Program-made: the position numbers and the translations under genes
Shown: piece by piece, positions 54,561 through 64,000 of the stretch
Layout: each line of letters begins with the position of its first letter
Numbering within the stretch: the stretch's first letter is position 1
The notes under the pieces: generated by a model
What the model saw: the letters and a program-made list of their open reading frames with translations, nothing else
Told to the model about the DNA's origin: nothing
The model's database searches: none
NCBI GenBank assembly: GCA_012934845.2
Contig: WNNJ02002411.1
Coordinates: forward strand, 32,288 to 96,287
DNA from: Pomphorhynchus laevis
Lineage: Eukaryota; Acanthocephala; Palaeacanthocephala; Echinorhynchida; Pomphorhynchidae
Direction: 5' to 3'
DNA: 64,000 nt

Positions 54561-56577
54561 GTAAGAAAACGAAAAGAAAACAAGTCATAACAACTTCCTA
54601 ACTCTTCTGCTGATGTCTTCTACCATCATGGCCTCAGGTCCAGTGGGATCTGAGCCCCACAGCCAATCCAACACGCCGCCCTTCGACTAAACCACCCGGG
54701 GTCATTTACTCCCCCGAAGAGTCCAATCGGAGCGGACTATGCTGGGTTAACGCGAGATGAGCAGCTTTAGAAACCTTAGCCTTTGCTCTGGGGGATGTTC
54801 TCTAGAAAAGAAGACTAATCCCGAGATAACCCAGGTGCCCCAGAGGCGCACCTGAGTTTTCCCTATTAATGACAGATGCTTGGCCCGTTTCAGGGCCCAC
54901 CTAGCTCTCTTTAGGATACGTTTAAGTCTATCCAAGTCGGCTTTCGCCGACCAGTTCACCGTAAAGGTGAACCCCAGGTATTTTACTCGACTTGTGAAGA
55001 CGGGGATGTGTTGATTAATCAAAATGTAGGAGAGGGCATAGAGTGATAATCTCTTTAGTTTTCGTTTTGTTGCAGGGGCGCCATAGAAGATAACCACCTG
55101 CGATTTGGCGGAGTTTAAAATAAGATTGGACTTGGGTAACTGGTCTTTTAATCTTAAAAAGAAACGGCTGATGTCCGAGACTACGTCTTTACACCTGCGT
55201 CCAGAAAACAGTGATGTGGTATCATCAGCGTATACCACTAGACGTTGTTCGCGTTTAAATATTTTAAAGAGTTCAATGGATGCAGCAAGAAATAAGATAG
55301 GAGAGAGAGGAGAGCCTTGAGGCACACCTGTAATAGGGTAGAACTGACGCGCATCAGGGTCGTCTTCATAAAAGAATCGCTTTGTGTACAGCAGTATCTT
55401 TACCCTGTTAACAATTCCCGCAGGCAACCCGAAGGACCTGAGAGAAGAGATAACAAAGGGAATGGAAATGCGGTAAAATGCAGCGGAAAATCAAGGAAAA
55501 CAGCCACAGCGAGTTGATGACTATTCTCCTGACAAAACCGATGCACTTCACCAACCGCTGAATTGACAGAGCGACCTATGACGAATCCATGGAAACCTGG
55601 CGGGGTTAAATTACGCCTACTCAGATAAACGCGGATTCTACGTGCAAGCGCTTTTTCGTGAATCGAGACGAGGGAATTTTGAATCGAAATGGGCTGCAGG
55701 TCTTTAGGGCAAGATACCGGATACTTTTTAGGTATAAAAATCCTCCTACTTATATTGAAGGGAGGTGGCCGTCACTAGCATTGTGACGGCCACCTCCCTT
55801 CTTTGTTCTATTGTCTAAAGCTGACAGACACGAGAAGAGAGTGGAGCAACGGATTTGGAGGTGCCCGGAAGATGCCCCCAGGCGTTGAGAATATCTGTGA
55901 CAGATAAGTCCCTACTCCTGAAGTCTCCCCAAGGCGGGATTGGTTGCGGTGATTGAGTGGCTCCATAATTATGTAGGGATAATGACTCCTCCAAAACTTT
56001 ATCAAGATCTATACTACCTACCCAACCCAATGCTCTATCCCTCCAACAAATAAACTTCTCCTTCTTGAATATCTTCCAGAAGGAAAACTGGGATGGATTA
56101 AGGGAATCGATGCTAGCCCTGTCCTTACCCAGTTGGAACCTATATCTAGTGCTCCAATATTCTTTCGAGAGAACTTGCCTGGCAGAAGCAGAGAGATTTG
56201 GGAGACGGAGCACATTTGTCGGAGTGGAACTGAACATGCGACCTTCATAGGTTGTCGAAAGCAATGCGGTAGCTTGCGAAGATAGGTAGGAATTAAATTC
56301 GGTTAAACTCTCATTGCCAATTCGGGGGAAGCGTTGGATAGCTAACTGAAAGAAGGCCACTCTGATCGGGTCAAAGTGGAATCTTCTTCGAAGCAGCGTA
56401 TCCTCTTCTATCCGCCAACGAATTAGGTCATGAGAGGTGGACAGATGTTGTTGGGACTGCTCCGTACAAAAGGGTTTTAACAACTACCTCTCATTGAGCA
56501 GTAATAAATCGAGGAGTGAATTCGTTGATGTGCAATGAAAGGTGGAGGAAGGAGGTTTATGAATAAGATAACCGTTG
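54560..56577 (-). mobile_element. LINE copy 6, 5'-truncated
   Basis: Minus strand, same family as copies 1-5. Begins at 56577 inside the endonuclease (GYLIHKPPSSTFHCTSTNSL-like) and runs to the ORF2 stop near 54585 and a short tail. No ORF1. 5' truncation is the usual LINE insertion outcome. Confidence 0.88.
54585..56577 (-). pseudogene. ORF2 of LINE copy 6, 5'-truncated
   Basis: Endonuclease end and linker at 56483-55815: STSHDLIRWRIEEDTLLRRR, FLQ-like AIQRFPRIGNESLTEFNSYL and CWRDRALGWVGSIDLDKVLE. The RT start is broken at 55800-55450 by stops and a small repeat around 55750-55800. RT continues at 55427-54747 with DARQFYPITGVPQGSPLSPI and VVYADDTTSLFSGRRCKDVV, then WALKRAKHLSLIGKTQVRLW. 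The tail frame ends GSDPTGPEAMMVEDISRR. YADDTT is intact, but the frame is not continuous. Confidence 0.8.
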
Positions 56578-56807
56578 GCATATATAAAATATTACTGATG
56601 TAATCCGAAGATCCTACTAGTATCTTGTATGATTTAGCAGCTTGTCTATATTAAATATAACATTATATTGAATTAACAAAATGCCCAGGCAGTACGATCC
56701 TCAAAGATATGTCGTAGCTCACGTTCGAATAAATCCATGGGTTCGTTCCCTGCAAATTCTGAGATTCGCTCTATCTCTACCAGTACACAAGTCTATCCCG
56801 CAGTTGC

Positions 56808-56844
<37 letters not shown>

Positions 56845-56925
56845 TTGATTTGTTTAACGATTTATATATATATATATATATATTTAATGAAGAAAAAAAA
56901 TAGTTTCTAATAAACATACAATATA
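56578..56925. repeat. Unique spacer with two (TA)n tracts
   Basis: No gene. Microsatellites at 56810-56842 and 56864-56884 precede the F2 ribozyme motif. Confidence 0.8.
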
Positions 56926-56965
56926 CTGACGAAGTCCCTATAAAGGACGAAACGTTTAAATAAAT
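56920..56965 (+). ncRNA. Minimal PLE-type hammerhead, F2, intact core
   Basis: ATATA, CTGACGA (56926-56932), A, stem II GTCC/GGAC with loop CTATAAA, GAAA (56949-56952), CGTT. Core CUGANGA and GAAA complete. Stem III ACGU is self-complementary, with the site after U. An extra A after A9 is shared by the family. Confidence 0.65.
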
Positions 56966-57130
56966 TATAAGTGTCTTTGCCTGTTTTCTACACTTCATTA
57001 AATATATATATCAAGTTTGTAAAATTGTCTATAACAATATATATAATATATATCGACATATTTGTCTATATATAATTTGATGGTGTTCGATTAAAAACCG
57101 GAGTTCGATTACATGCAGAGCAGACTTCCG

Positions 57131-57215
57131 TATCACTCCTAGACGAGCTGATGGTAGCCGGCAGCACTCATCAGTAGGGTGAAATACCATCAGTCGTTTT
57201 GGCTGACTTGTAATA
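57131..57215 (-). ncRNA. Reverse-order hammerhead-like RNA, F3 copy 2
   Basis: Minus strand: outer TATTAC/GTGATA; GTCAGCC; AAAAC (G12 lost); stem III ACGA plus CTGATGGTA pairing TACCATCAG plus TCGT; CACCCTA; CTGATGAG; T; GCTGCC; CGTC with the site after C; TAGGAGTG. Strand A is perfect. G12 is A, so this copy is likely inactive. Confidence 0.58.
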
Positions 57216-57455
57216 TATTTTAAAGGCATCTCCGAGAATTCGCTTACGTGGTAGCATAGGCAGATCATTTTTAAACTAACCATGTGTTATCAGAATTATT
57301 TTAATTTTCTTCGACAGGAGATTTAATTGATATCATTGATTTAATAAATCTATTGTCGAAGGAAATTAAGATGATACGGATAGCACGTGGTTAGCTCAAA
57401 GGGGTTTTGCCCGTGCTACCAAGTAAGCACATTCTCGGAGATGTATTTCAAATAT

Positions 57456-57538
57456 ATCACAAGGCAGCTGAACCGACTGATGGTAGTTCACTCTACTGAT
57501 GAGTGCTGCCGGCTAAATTCAGCTCGTATAGGTGTGAT
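57456..57538 (+). ncRNA. Reverse-order hammerhead-like RNA, F3 copy 3
   Basis: ATCACA/TGTGAT outer helix (6 bp); GGCAGC/GCTGCC stem II; TGAACC, where GAAA has become GAAC; CGACTGATGG; CACTCTA; CTGATGAG; then CTCGTA with the site after A; TAGG. The stem III partner is partly lost (CTAAATTCAG). Outer helix and stem II are preserved. Confidence 0.55.
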
Positions 57539-57725
57539 GAGGAAGTCAGCTCTGTATGTAATCGAATTCTGAAGCAAATAGTAATACATTATATCATCCA
57601 ATTAAATATAATAGTAGTGCAGGATGTGCTAAGTGAACAATGGTTCAGGATTTCTTACGAAGGTATTTATAGAAAATGATGTTGCTTAGTAGACTGTACT
57701 TTAATTCTCGAATTTCAGAAGCGAC

Positions 57726-58317
57726 ATGGTGCCTGAAAGTCTTGAATCAAAGTGCAGTCTAGCAAGCAACACCATTTTATATATACATATCTTTAAATTT
57801 GCAGTTGTTTTGTACCTTTACCTTATAGTGCAAGCCGTAATTTTACTGACAAATTGGCTGCATTTGTCCATATCACTGCAACATTTGCATCTTGTATCGT
57901 TACAGGCTCAGCGGATTGCCACTCCATTTGAAGTATTCACATTAGATGACAATATTGTGTTAATGTTACATGCAATCTCGAATCTTACTAACGGTATTAT
58001 ATCATTAGGAAGGTTTATTAGCGCTATATATATCTTTGTCTTCTGTGCAGATCATTGTGGTATTCGAATATTACATTCAGTCCTTTCTTTTTACATTTTC
58101 ATCACATGAAAAACATCAAAAGGCTAGAATTGATACAGAAAAAAAAAGGGAAAAAAGAACAGCTTATAATTCATATTTATGTAAGAATTGCCTACCGGGG
58201 TTTCTCAAAACTCTTCCATATATTTGTAAAACTATTAGAACCGGTAAAAATATTACCACTGGTTCTTATAGTTTTACAAATACATATAACCAGTGGGGTA
58301 TTAGATCACAACAGTGA
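57726..58317 (+). other. Unrecognised open-frame cluster, possible gene fragment
   Basis: The frame at 57726-58109 is hydrophobic (FAVVLYLYLIVQAVILLTNW and SLGRFISAIYIFVFCADH). A second at 58036-58317 is basic and polar (SSHEKHQKARIDTEKKREKR, NCLPGFLKTLPYICKTIRTG). TTTGTCTTCTGTGCAG at 58035-58050 looks like an acceptor and 57994 like a donor, but that splice does not join these two frames. I recognise no family. Could be exons of an unknown membrane protein, a decayed gene copy, or chance. Confidence 0.2.
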
Positions 58318-58549
58318 TTTCTTACTAGAAATCAGTCAAAATAACAATTTTAAATGCTTCCAACCTTTTACACATTTACTTCTAACATATCAGTTTTTAG
58401 CCCTCACATTGTGGTATTGTCTCACCATTTACTGCCGTGGAATAGTACATCCGAGCTCGCCGGAATTGTGTACCTCAGCTTTTTTGTTTGAATCGCTAAT
58501 TTCAATTCCAGATATTAACATAGTTATTTTGATCGATCGCTAGCAACTT

Positions 58550-58990
58550 ACTAACTAAGATATTTCAAAGAAAATGATAGAAATTTCTAAGCAAATCAAT
58601 CCTTTATGTCATGATTTTTAGATTACACATTTTTCGATATACATTTAAATCATTCTTTCATATGTTGTGCACGAATATGATCAGGACATAATTGAATCGA
58701 TAATGATGATTTTTAGAGGGTTTCTTCATTATTTTTTACTGGTAATAATAGATCACACGAGATAATGTCACAATAGAAACTAGTTACATTATCATTCACA
58801 CATACGTTCCAACTACATACACACTGACCTTAATATTGATATTTTTTCGCCCCTGGTATTTTAATATTGTTTCGCCTGCTACAGGTTTAATAATACTTGC
58901 AGGCGCATCATAGTGAGATGTACCACCCATTTTTCTTTTAAAAACAAATAAAGGCTTTATTAACAATGCAACCGATAAGAATGTAACAAA
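58550..58990. other. AT-rich spacer before LINE copy 7 tail
   Basis: No gene seen. Confidence 0.5.
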
Positions 58991-59009
58991 CAACAATACA
59001 AAACAGCGT

Positions 59010-61290
59010 TCAAGTAGTACTCACTTCTCCATTCTTGCCGACGAATCCGTCCCCACCAGCGCGCAGCCTTCTGACTGAACCATTCAGGATCTCTCACCCC
59101 CTTAAGAGTCCAGTTGAGGCGGACTATGTATGTAATCTCGAGATGATGAGCTTGAGAAACCTTAATCTTTGCTCTCTGGGGGACGTCCTCTAGAGAAGAA
59201 GACTAATCCCGAGATAGCCCAAGTACTCCAAAAGCGTAGTTGAGTTTTCCCATTCAATGATAGATGCTAGGACCGTTTCAGAGCAAGACCTAGTTCTCTT
59301 CAAGATACATTTATGTTTATCCAACTCAGCTTTCGCAGAGCAATTCATCGTAACGGTGAACCCCAGATATTTTACTCGACTCGTGAAGATGGGGAGTAGT
59401 TGAGGCTGCCGAATGGAGGAGAGTGCATATAGTGCTAGTCTCTTAAACTTACTTTTAGTGGCAGGAGTGCCATGAAGACTACAACCTGCGATTTATTAGA
59501 GTTCAAAATAAGATCGGATGTGGGTAACTGATCTTTATATCATAAAGAGAAACAGTTGATGTCCGAGACTACATCTTTGCAACTGCGATTAGAAAACAGA
59601 GATGTGGTATCATCAGCATATACCACGAGATAATGATCACGTTTAAAAGCTTAGAAAAGAACAACGGAGGCAGCAAGATATAAGATAATAGAAAGTAGGG
59701 AGCCTTGAGGCACACCTGTAATAAGGTAGAACTGACGTGCATCAGGGTCGTTTTCAAAATAGAGCCGCTTGGTGTACAGCAAAATCTCCGCCCTGTTAGC
59801 AATTCTCTCAGGCAGCCCGAAGAAACTGAAAGAGGAGATCACGAAAGGAGTGAATATGCGGTCAAATGCAGCAGAAAAGCCAAGAAAAACAACCACAGCA
59901 AGCTGATGACTGTTATCTTGACAAAACTGATGCATTGTCCATTTGCTGAATGAACCAAGCGACCTTTGGCAATCACATGAAAACTCGGTGAGAAAACTCG
60001 GCTAATGTTGATGCCGCTACATTGAATGGTGATGCTAACGGCAATGTGACGAGCACTTCTCTTCTTTCATCGGCTGTCAAAAGCGTATAAATCCGAGAAG
60101 ATAGTAAAGCAACGGTATTGGAAGTGCCCGGAAGTGGGCCCCAGGAGTTAAAAATATCTGTAATAGATAAATCTCTGCTCATAAAGTCACCTCAAGGCTG
60201 GATTAGTGGGAAGAAAGCGTGGCTCCATAGTGATGCAGGGCTAGTGACTCCTTCAAAATTTTATAAAGGTCTATGCTACCAATCCACTCCGATGCCATAT
60301 CCCACCAGAACAAATTTCTCCTTCGTAAGGATCTTCCAGAAGGAAGCCTAAGAAGGATTAAGACGAGCAATACTGGTCCTGTCCATACTCAGCTGGAGCC
60401 TTATATCAAGAACTCCAGTATTCATTCGAGAGAACCTGCCTGAAGAAAACAGAGAGATTGGGAAGGCTTAGCACTTTAGCTAGGATCTCGAGTTTTGTCG
60501 GATTGGGACTGTAAATGCGACCTCTGTGGGTAGTCGAAGAGAGGTAGGAATTAAATTTGGTCAGACTCTCATTCCCTATCCTGGGGAAGAGTTGGATAGC
60601 TGCCTGAAAGAAGGTCACTCTAATTGGATTAAGTGAAACCTTCTAAGCAACGTATATTCCTCCAGCCGCCATTGTATTAGGTCATTAGATGTGGTCAGGT
60701 TTTAGCGCGACTGCTCAGTGCAGATGGATTTTAACAACCATGTCATATGTAGCAGTAAAATGTCGAGGAGTGAGTTTGTAGTTGAGCAATGAAAGGTAGG
60801 GGGCCGTGGTTTGTGAGTAAGATAATCGTTCCTGGCTCTGCGGAGTGCTGCATTAATCCAACGACCAGTTCTGTCGTTGAAGTCATCGAGTAACATGTCG
60901 TAGTCACTACCTAAAATACGATCCAAGAGATCACGGTTCTTGTGAATCCCCCCATCCGGATGTAGATATTAGCTAAACTGATGCGTTTACCGTTCTTGAC
61001 AAGTGATATAACTAAATAAGACATTGCTGGACACGAGAATTTATATAAGATGGAGGGCCTTAAGGAGCATTTAACTATGGTTAAAAGACCTTGAGATGAA
61101 GAGGAGTGGGGAAGGTTATGTACGGAGTGAAGTATGTGTAAAGATGCTTTTGGATGAATCGAGTAATGTCCTGAGGTAGGCGGATAGACCACGTCTCCTA
61201 AAGGACCATAACATCTGCATCTCTACCAGATAAAAGCCTAACGACGGAAGCACTTTTCGGATTCCACTGAACGATATTAACTGAAAAAGG
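59010..61290 (-). pseudogene. ORF2 (endonuclease-RT) of LINE copy 7, broken
   Basis: Endonuclease pieces: GKRISLANIYIRMGGF (61192-60911), SDYDMLLDDFNDRTGRWINA (60926-60702; copy 3 has GDFND, here DDFND), then a linker with AIQLFPRIGNESLTKFNSYL. RT pieces: QLAVVVFLGFSAAFDRIFTP and ARQFYLITGVPQGSLLSIIL (59935-59651), with YADD replaced by YMLMIPHLC-like frames near 59620. The C-terminal part is frameshifted. FLGFSAAFDR lacks the first Asp of motif A. Confidence 0.75.
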
Positions 61291-61499
61291 CTCTTAAGTA
61301 GTTCCCATCGCTTTAACGTAACAGGAGTAAGACGCCTCCCGCCTTGTCGGAACAGGAGGCGGAAAGGCCACCCTTTCCACCTCATGTTCCTACAGATTAA
61401 GACATTTGCCCACCGGTATTATCTTCATTTCCCTCAGTATTGGCTGCAGCCCATATTAAGTTCTTGCAGGCTGACTTCATTAGGACTATATTCTGCGAA

Positions 61500-62450
61500 G
61501 AACCTATCCGATTTTTTATTTAGGAGACATCCTTGAATTGTTGACATTCCATGCTGGAGGTGAGAGTTAGGACTCTGTCAGTTGAATTATCAAATTCTTA
61601 ATCAAGTTCTCAGGGTGTAACATTGAGGCCTGATGTTTCCTATTTATGAGTTTGAGGATTTCTGAATCAGACAGCCTGTCTTATTTGACGGCCGAGACAG
61701 CCTCCACAAAAGTCGTCGATATAGATTTCACGCACCAGTGTCTTTTCTGGTAGGCTTTAAAAACTTTACATTTTTTAGACCACGCAGGGTACTTACCCCC
61801 GCAGTTAGAGCAGTGTTGATTATCTACGCATTTACCTGAATTAGTAGAAGTTTTGCACCCCCACACGTTTGGGGTAGAGAATAACCCGACGACCAATGTC
61901 CTCACTGGTCACACGTGTTACAGTGGGTAGGTAAAGGAGTCTGTCTCGACTAATTAAAAATTCAAGTTGTACTTTATGAAGGGGTTGGAAGACGAGATCG
62001 ACAGGTTCTGTGCTACATTCACCGGGCCATTGCAGAACGCCATCGGGATGGGGAATCCTTTTTTACCGATTATGGAACGGACACTAGAGATAGTGTACTC
62101 TCTTTCTAACATTGATACATCTTCGTCTGTGAGGAAGGTTGGCATGTTGTTAATTTTTAACGTAGCAATGATCGTTTCAGACGTAATAGTAGCAATTTCG
62201 AATGCTTGTCATTGAAATATTTGATATACGCCTTGGCCGATTCCGATGTTGCGAAAGATATTTTAATTTCTGTCTCATAATATTTAATAAAGTTGAACAA
62301 AATTCTCTTTGAAAAGATCGGTAAATCCTCTTAGAAAGGTATTAACAAGGCTCTGCTTTTCCAGAGGCTCTAGTAGTTTGATAATCACTAAATTAACTCA
62401 TTTTGTATACAGGGAAGTTCCCTCTCAGGAATGAATTCAGGAGTTAAAAA
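61500..62450 (-). pseudogene. ORF1 (gag-like) of LINE copy 7, broken
   Basis: An N-terminal EPLEKQSLVNTFLRG-like block lies near 62350. MPTFLTDEDVSMLEREYTIS, SVRSIIGKKGFPIPMAFCNG and SSSNPFIKYNLNF (62145-61954) follow. The knuckle region CVDNQHCSNCGGKYPAWSKK lies at 61905-61681. Two of the knuckles of copy 3 cannot be seen in frame. Confidence 0.7.
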
Positions 62451-62544
62451 CATACCTTATTTTCTGCATTTGCTGGAAAAATCGTTTTACTGCAAACCTT
62501 TGATCCCTCCGCTATCACTTTTCACTCCGTGTTCACATTATATA

Positions 62545-63128
62545 AACGTATTCTTTTTTTAAAAATCAAGTTGCATTCTTATATTTGAATATAAGTTTTA
62601 AAAATACTTTTCCTTACAACAGTTATTATTTCGTACGCAATTTTTGAACTCAACATTTAAGAATGTAAAAATTGCTCTAATCCGAATTATATGCTATTTT
62701 ATCGCTATGTGAAAAATTTTATACTGCATAGGTATTAAATTTGTAGTTGATGAGATGGAATTTAGCATATGCAATGTTCATAAAAACAAAAACTTTCAAG
62801 AATTTGAGATGATGTTTTAGTATGTTAGCATTATAGAGTTTATGGCTTAGACATATTTTAATAAACTAAAGTCTGTTAAACAATAAATTTAATGTTTTAA
62901 TGTTATCGCTCTTTCTCTCATACGTTACTTTATCTTAGGGCTATGTGATCTTATTGAAAATCAAGTTTTAAGCGTTCGTTCTAATGTGATTTTTCGTAAA
63001 TAGATTTTGCTTTTATCTTACTTTGTATCTTTCAAAGACTTTAATACCATCCAAGCATCGAATTCTCCATATTAATATGTTATGTTGAAATTCCACACAA
63101 AATTCTTAGAAAGGCAGGAAAATACTAC
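62545..63128. other. AT-rich spacer
   Basis: No gene or repeat recognised. Confidence 0.5.
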
Positions 63129-63350
63129 CTTTCAGTCCAGCCCCATTAGCGCGCTGGTTGGGCCGGATGGCTTAGATCCATCTGGACCTGAGGCCGTAAT
63201 AGTTGTTGAAGAAGGAAGATGGAAGTAATTCGTCAACAGAATAGTTTTTCATGTTTTCCTGACTCCAATTGTGTTCTTGCTTATGTATATTAATTAGATA
63301 GTTACCGGTTTTTTATTAATCAAATCTTGTTATTATTAAATAATTGAAGA
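63129..63350 (+). mobile_element. LINE copy 8, 3' tail only
   Basis: FQSSPISALVGPDGLDPSGP then EAVIVVEEGRWK and a stop at 63228 match the last 30 residues of ORF2 in copies 2, 5 and 6. An AT-rich 3' UTR follows. A strongly 5'-truncated insertion. Confidence 0.75.
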
Positions 63351-64000
63351 CGGAACCTTAAAATTCTTATTCCACATTTTGCAACTATTAATAAATTATT
63401 GTGAATATTGCTTACACGAGCCGCTATTCTTCATTGGTCGGTTTGGTATTATCGTCGTGTGGTTGTATGAATCCTATCAATAAATTGCTGAAAAAAGGAA
63501 CAAATATAAGTTTGTTAACGAATTGATGTTATTTTAGGACAGTTAGATTTGTTTAATCTAAAATCAAATATCAACTATTAAATACATTTTATACGAATTA
63601 TTTAGTATATGCATTCTTTACCTTACAAAAAATTAATGATATCAGCTGTAAATAAGAAACTTAATCGCTATTAGTTGAGAAAAATACAGGAAAATGAAAT
63701 CACAAGTAGATTAAAAATTGTCTGATAGTTTTATCGACTATTACCTCCATAACGCAAGCAGCGTTCCTAGCTGTAAATTGTACATCTAAATTTAACTAGC
63801 GCACTTAAATTAAAGACAATGACTTTTATAAGCATTTGCTGTAAATGCTACAAACGATCAAAATGAGTTTGTATTTAAATGAGCCATGTTTAGAAAAAAA
63901 TAAAAATTACGATTTAAAATAAAATACGATATATCCATCGCGCTTCAGTTCGTCATCTAATTAAAATTATGAGTTAATTTTGTCTATGTATACCTGAATG
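63351..64000. other. AT-rich DNA, no gene seen
   Basis: No recognised frame or repeat up to the window end. Confidence 0.5.

Larger units (their letters stand above)
57070..57780. repeat. F3 palindromic repeat, second locus
   Basis: Two F3 units facing opposite ways (57131-57215 minus, 57456-57538 plus) in a palindrome of about 500 bp centred near 57340. Arms include CGATTACATGCAGAG and CTCTGTATGTAATCG. The element continues to an inner inverted pair (AAATGATGTTGCTTAGTAGA and CAGTCTAGCAAGCAACACCA) at 57674-57779, also seen at 46050-46100. Confidence 0.75.
58990..62540 (-). mobile_element. LINE copy 7, full extent, heavily decayed
   Basis: Minus strand, same family: ORF1 remnants 62450-61500, ORF2 61290-59010. 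Stops and deletions throughout, including loss of the RT start near 60000 and of part of the endonuclease. Confidence 0.85.

Noticed and set aside
57141-57200. Reading the F3 motif as a canonical hammerhead on the opposite (plus) strand
   Set aside because: That strand has CTGATGG rather than CTGANGA, and its GAAA lies in register with no usable stem II or NUH site.
57994-58050. 57-nt candidate intron with good acceptor
   Set aside because: Its length is a multiple of three and the join keeps a frame that stops soon after; it does not connect to the longer downstream frame.

Overview
The window is AT-rich genomic DNA of an invertebrate animal whose species I cannot name. The evidence is one spliced nuclear gene with 49- and 60-nt introns beside long repeat-filled ones, several LINE families, Penelope-like elements (PLEs), and many hammerhead-ribozyme (HHR) motifs in repeats. 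There is no bacterial gene organisation, no rRNA, and no tRNA that I could see.

Layout. 1-13.1 kb: four copies of one two-ORF LINE. Three run head-to-tail on the minus strand and the fourth faces away on the plus strand. 13.1-14.1 kb: two copies of a short repeat with a canonical HHR, then an AT microsatellite. 14.3-17.4 kb: a zinc-knuckle gag remnant and CR1/L2-like RT fragments in both orientations. 18.3-21.7 kb: LINE copy 5. 21.7-38 kb: AT-rich DNA with remnants of a PLE carrying GIY-YIG upstream of RT, small palindromic ribozyme-bearing repeats, and the inverted 5' end of a second LINE type with a restriction-like endonuclease. 39.0-48.6 kb: the only convincing host gene, a six-exon UBE2J1-type ubiquitin-conjugating enzyme (ERAD E2) on the plus strand; its two long introns are full of PLE and ribozyme repeats. 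49.1-52.3 kb: another PLE end abutting a decayed endonuclease-type LINE. 54.5-56.6 kb: LINE copy 6. 57.1-57.8 kb: palindromic ribozyme repeat. 59.0-62.5 kb: LINE copy 7. 63.1 kb: a short 3' tail of copy 8.

The most interesting signal is ribozymal. Beside canonical HHRs (minimal PLE type and a retrozyme-like type with self-complementary stem III), at least three repeat families carry all three HHR core strands and three mutually complementary stems in the reverse cyclic order. If II11-GAAA is strand B, CUGANGA strand A and UH-cleavage strand C, canonical HHRs run A-B-C. Here one family runs C-B-A and two run B-A-C, which makes the fold pseudoknotted or intermolecular. Stem changes between copies are partly compensatory. 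Several sense-strand motifs lie in the UBE2J1 introns.

All LINE and PLE coding regions seen here are broken; LINE copy 3 is the most intact. Names of repeat families (F1-F6, PLE-N) are mine.
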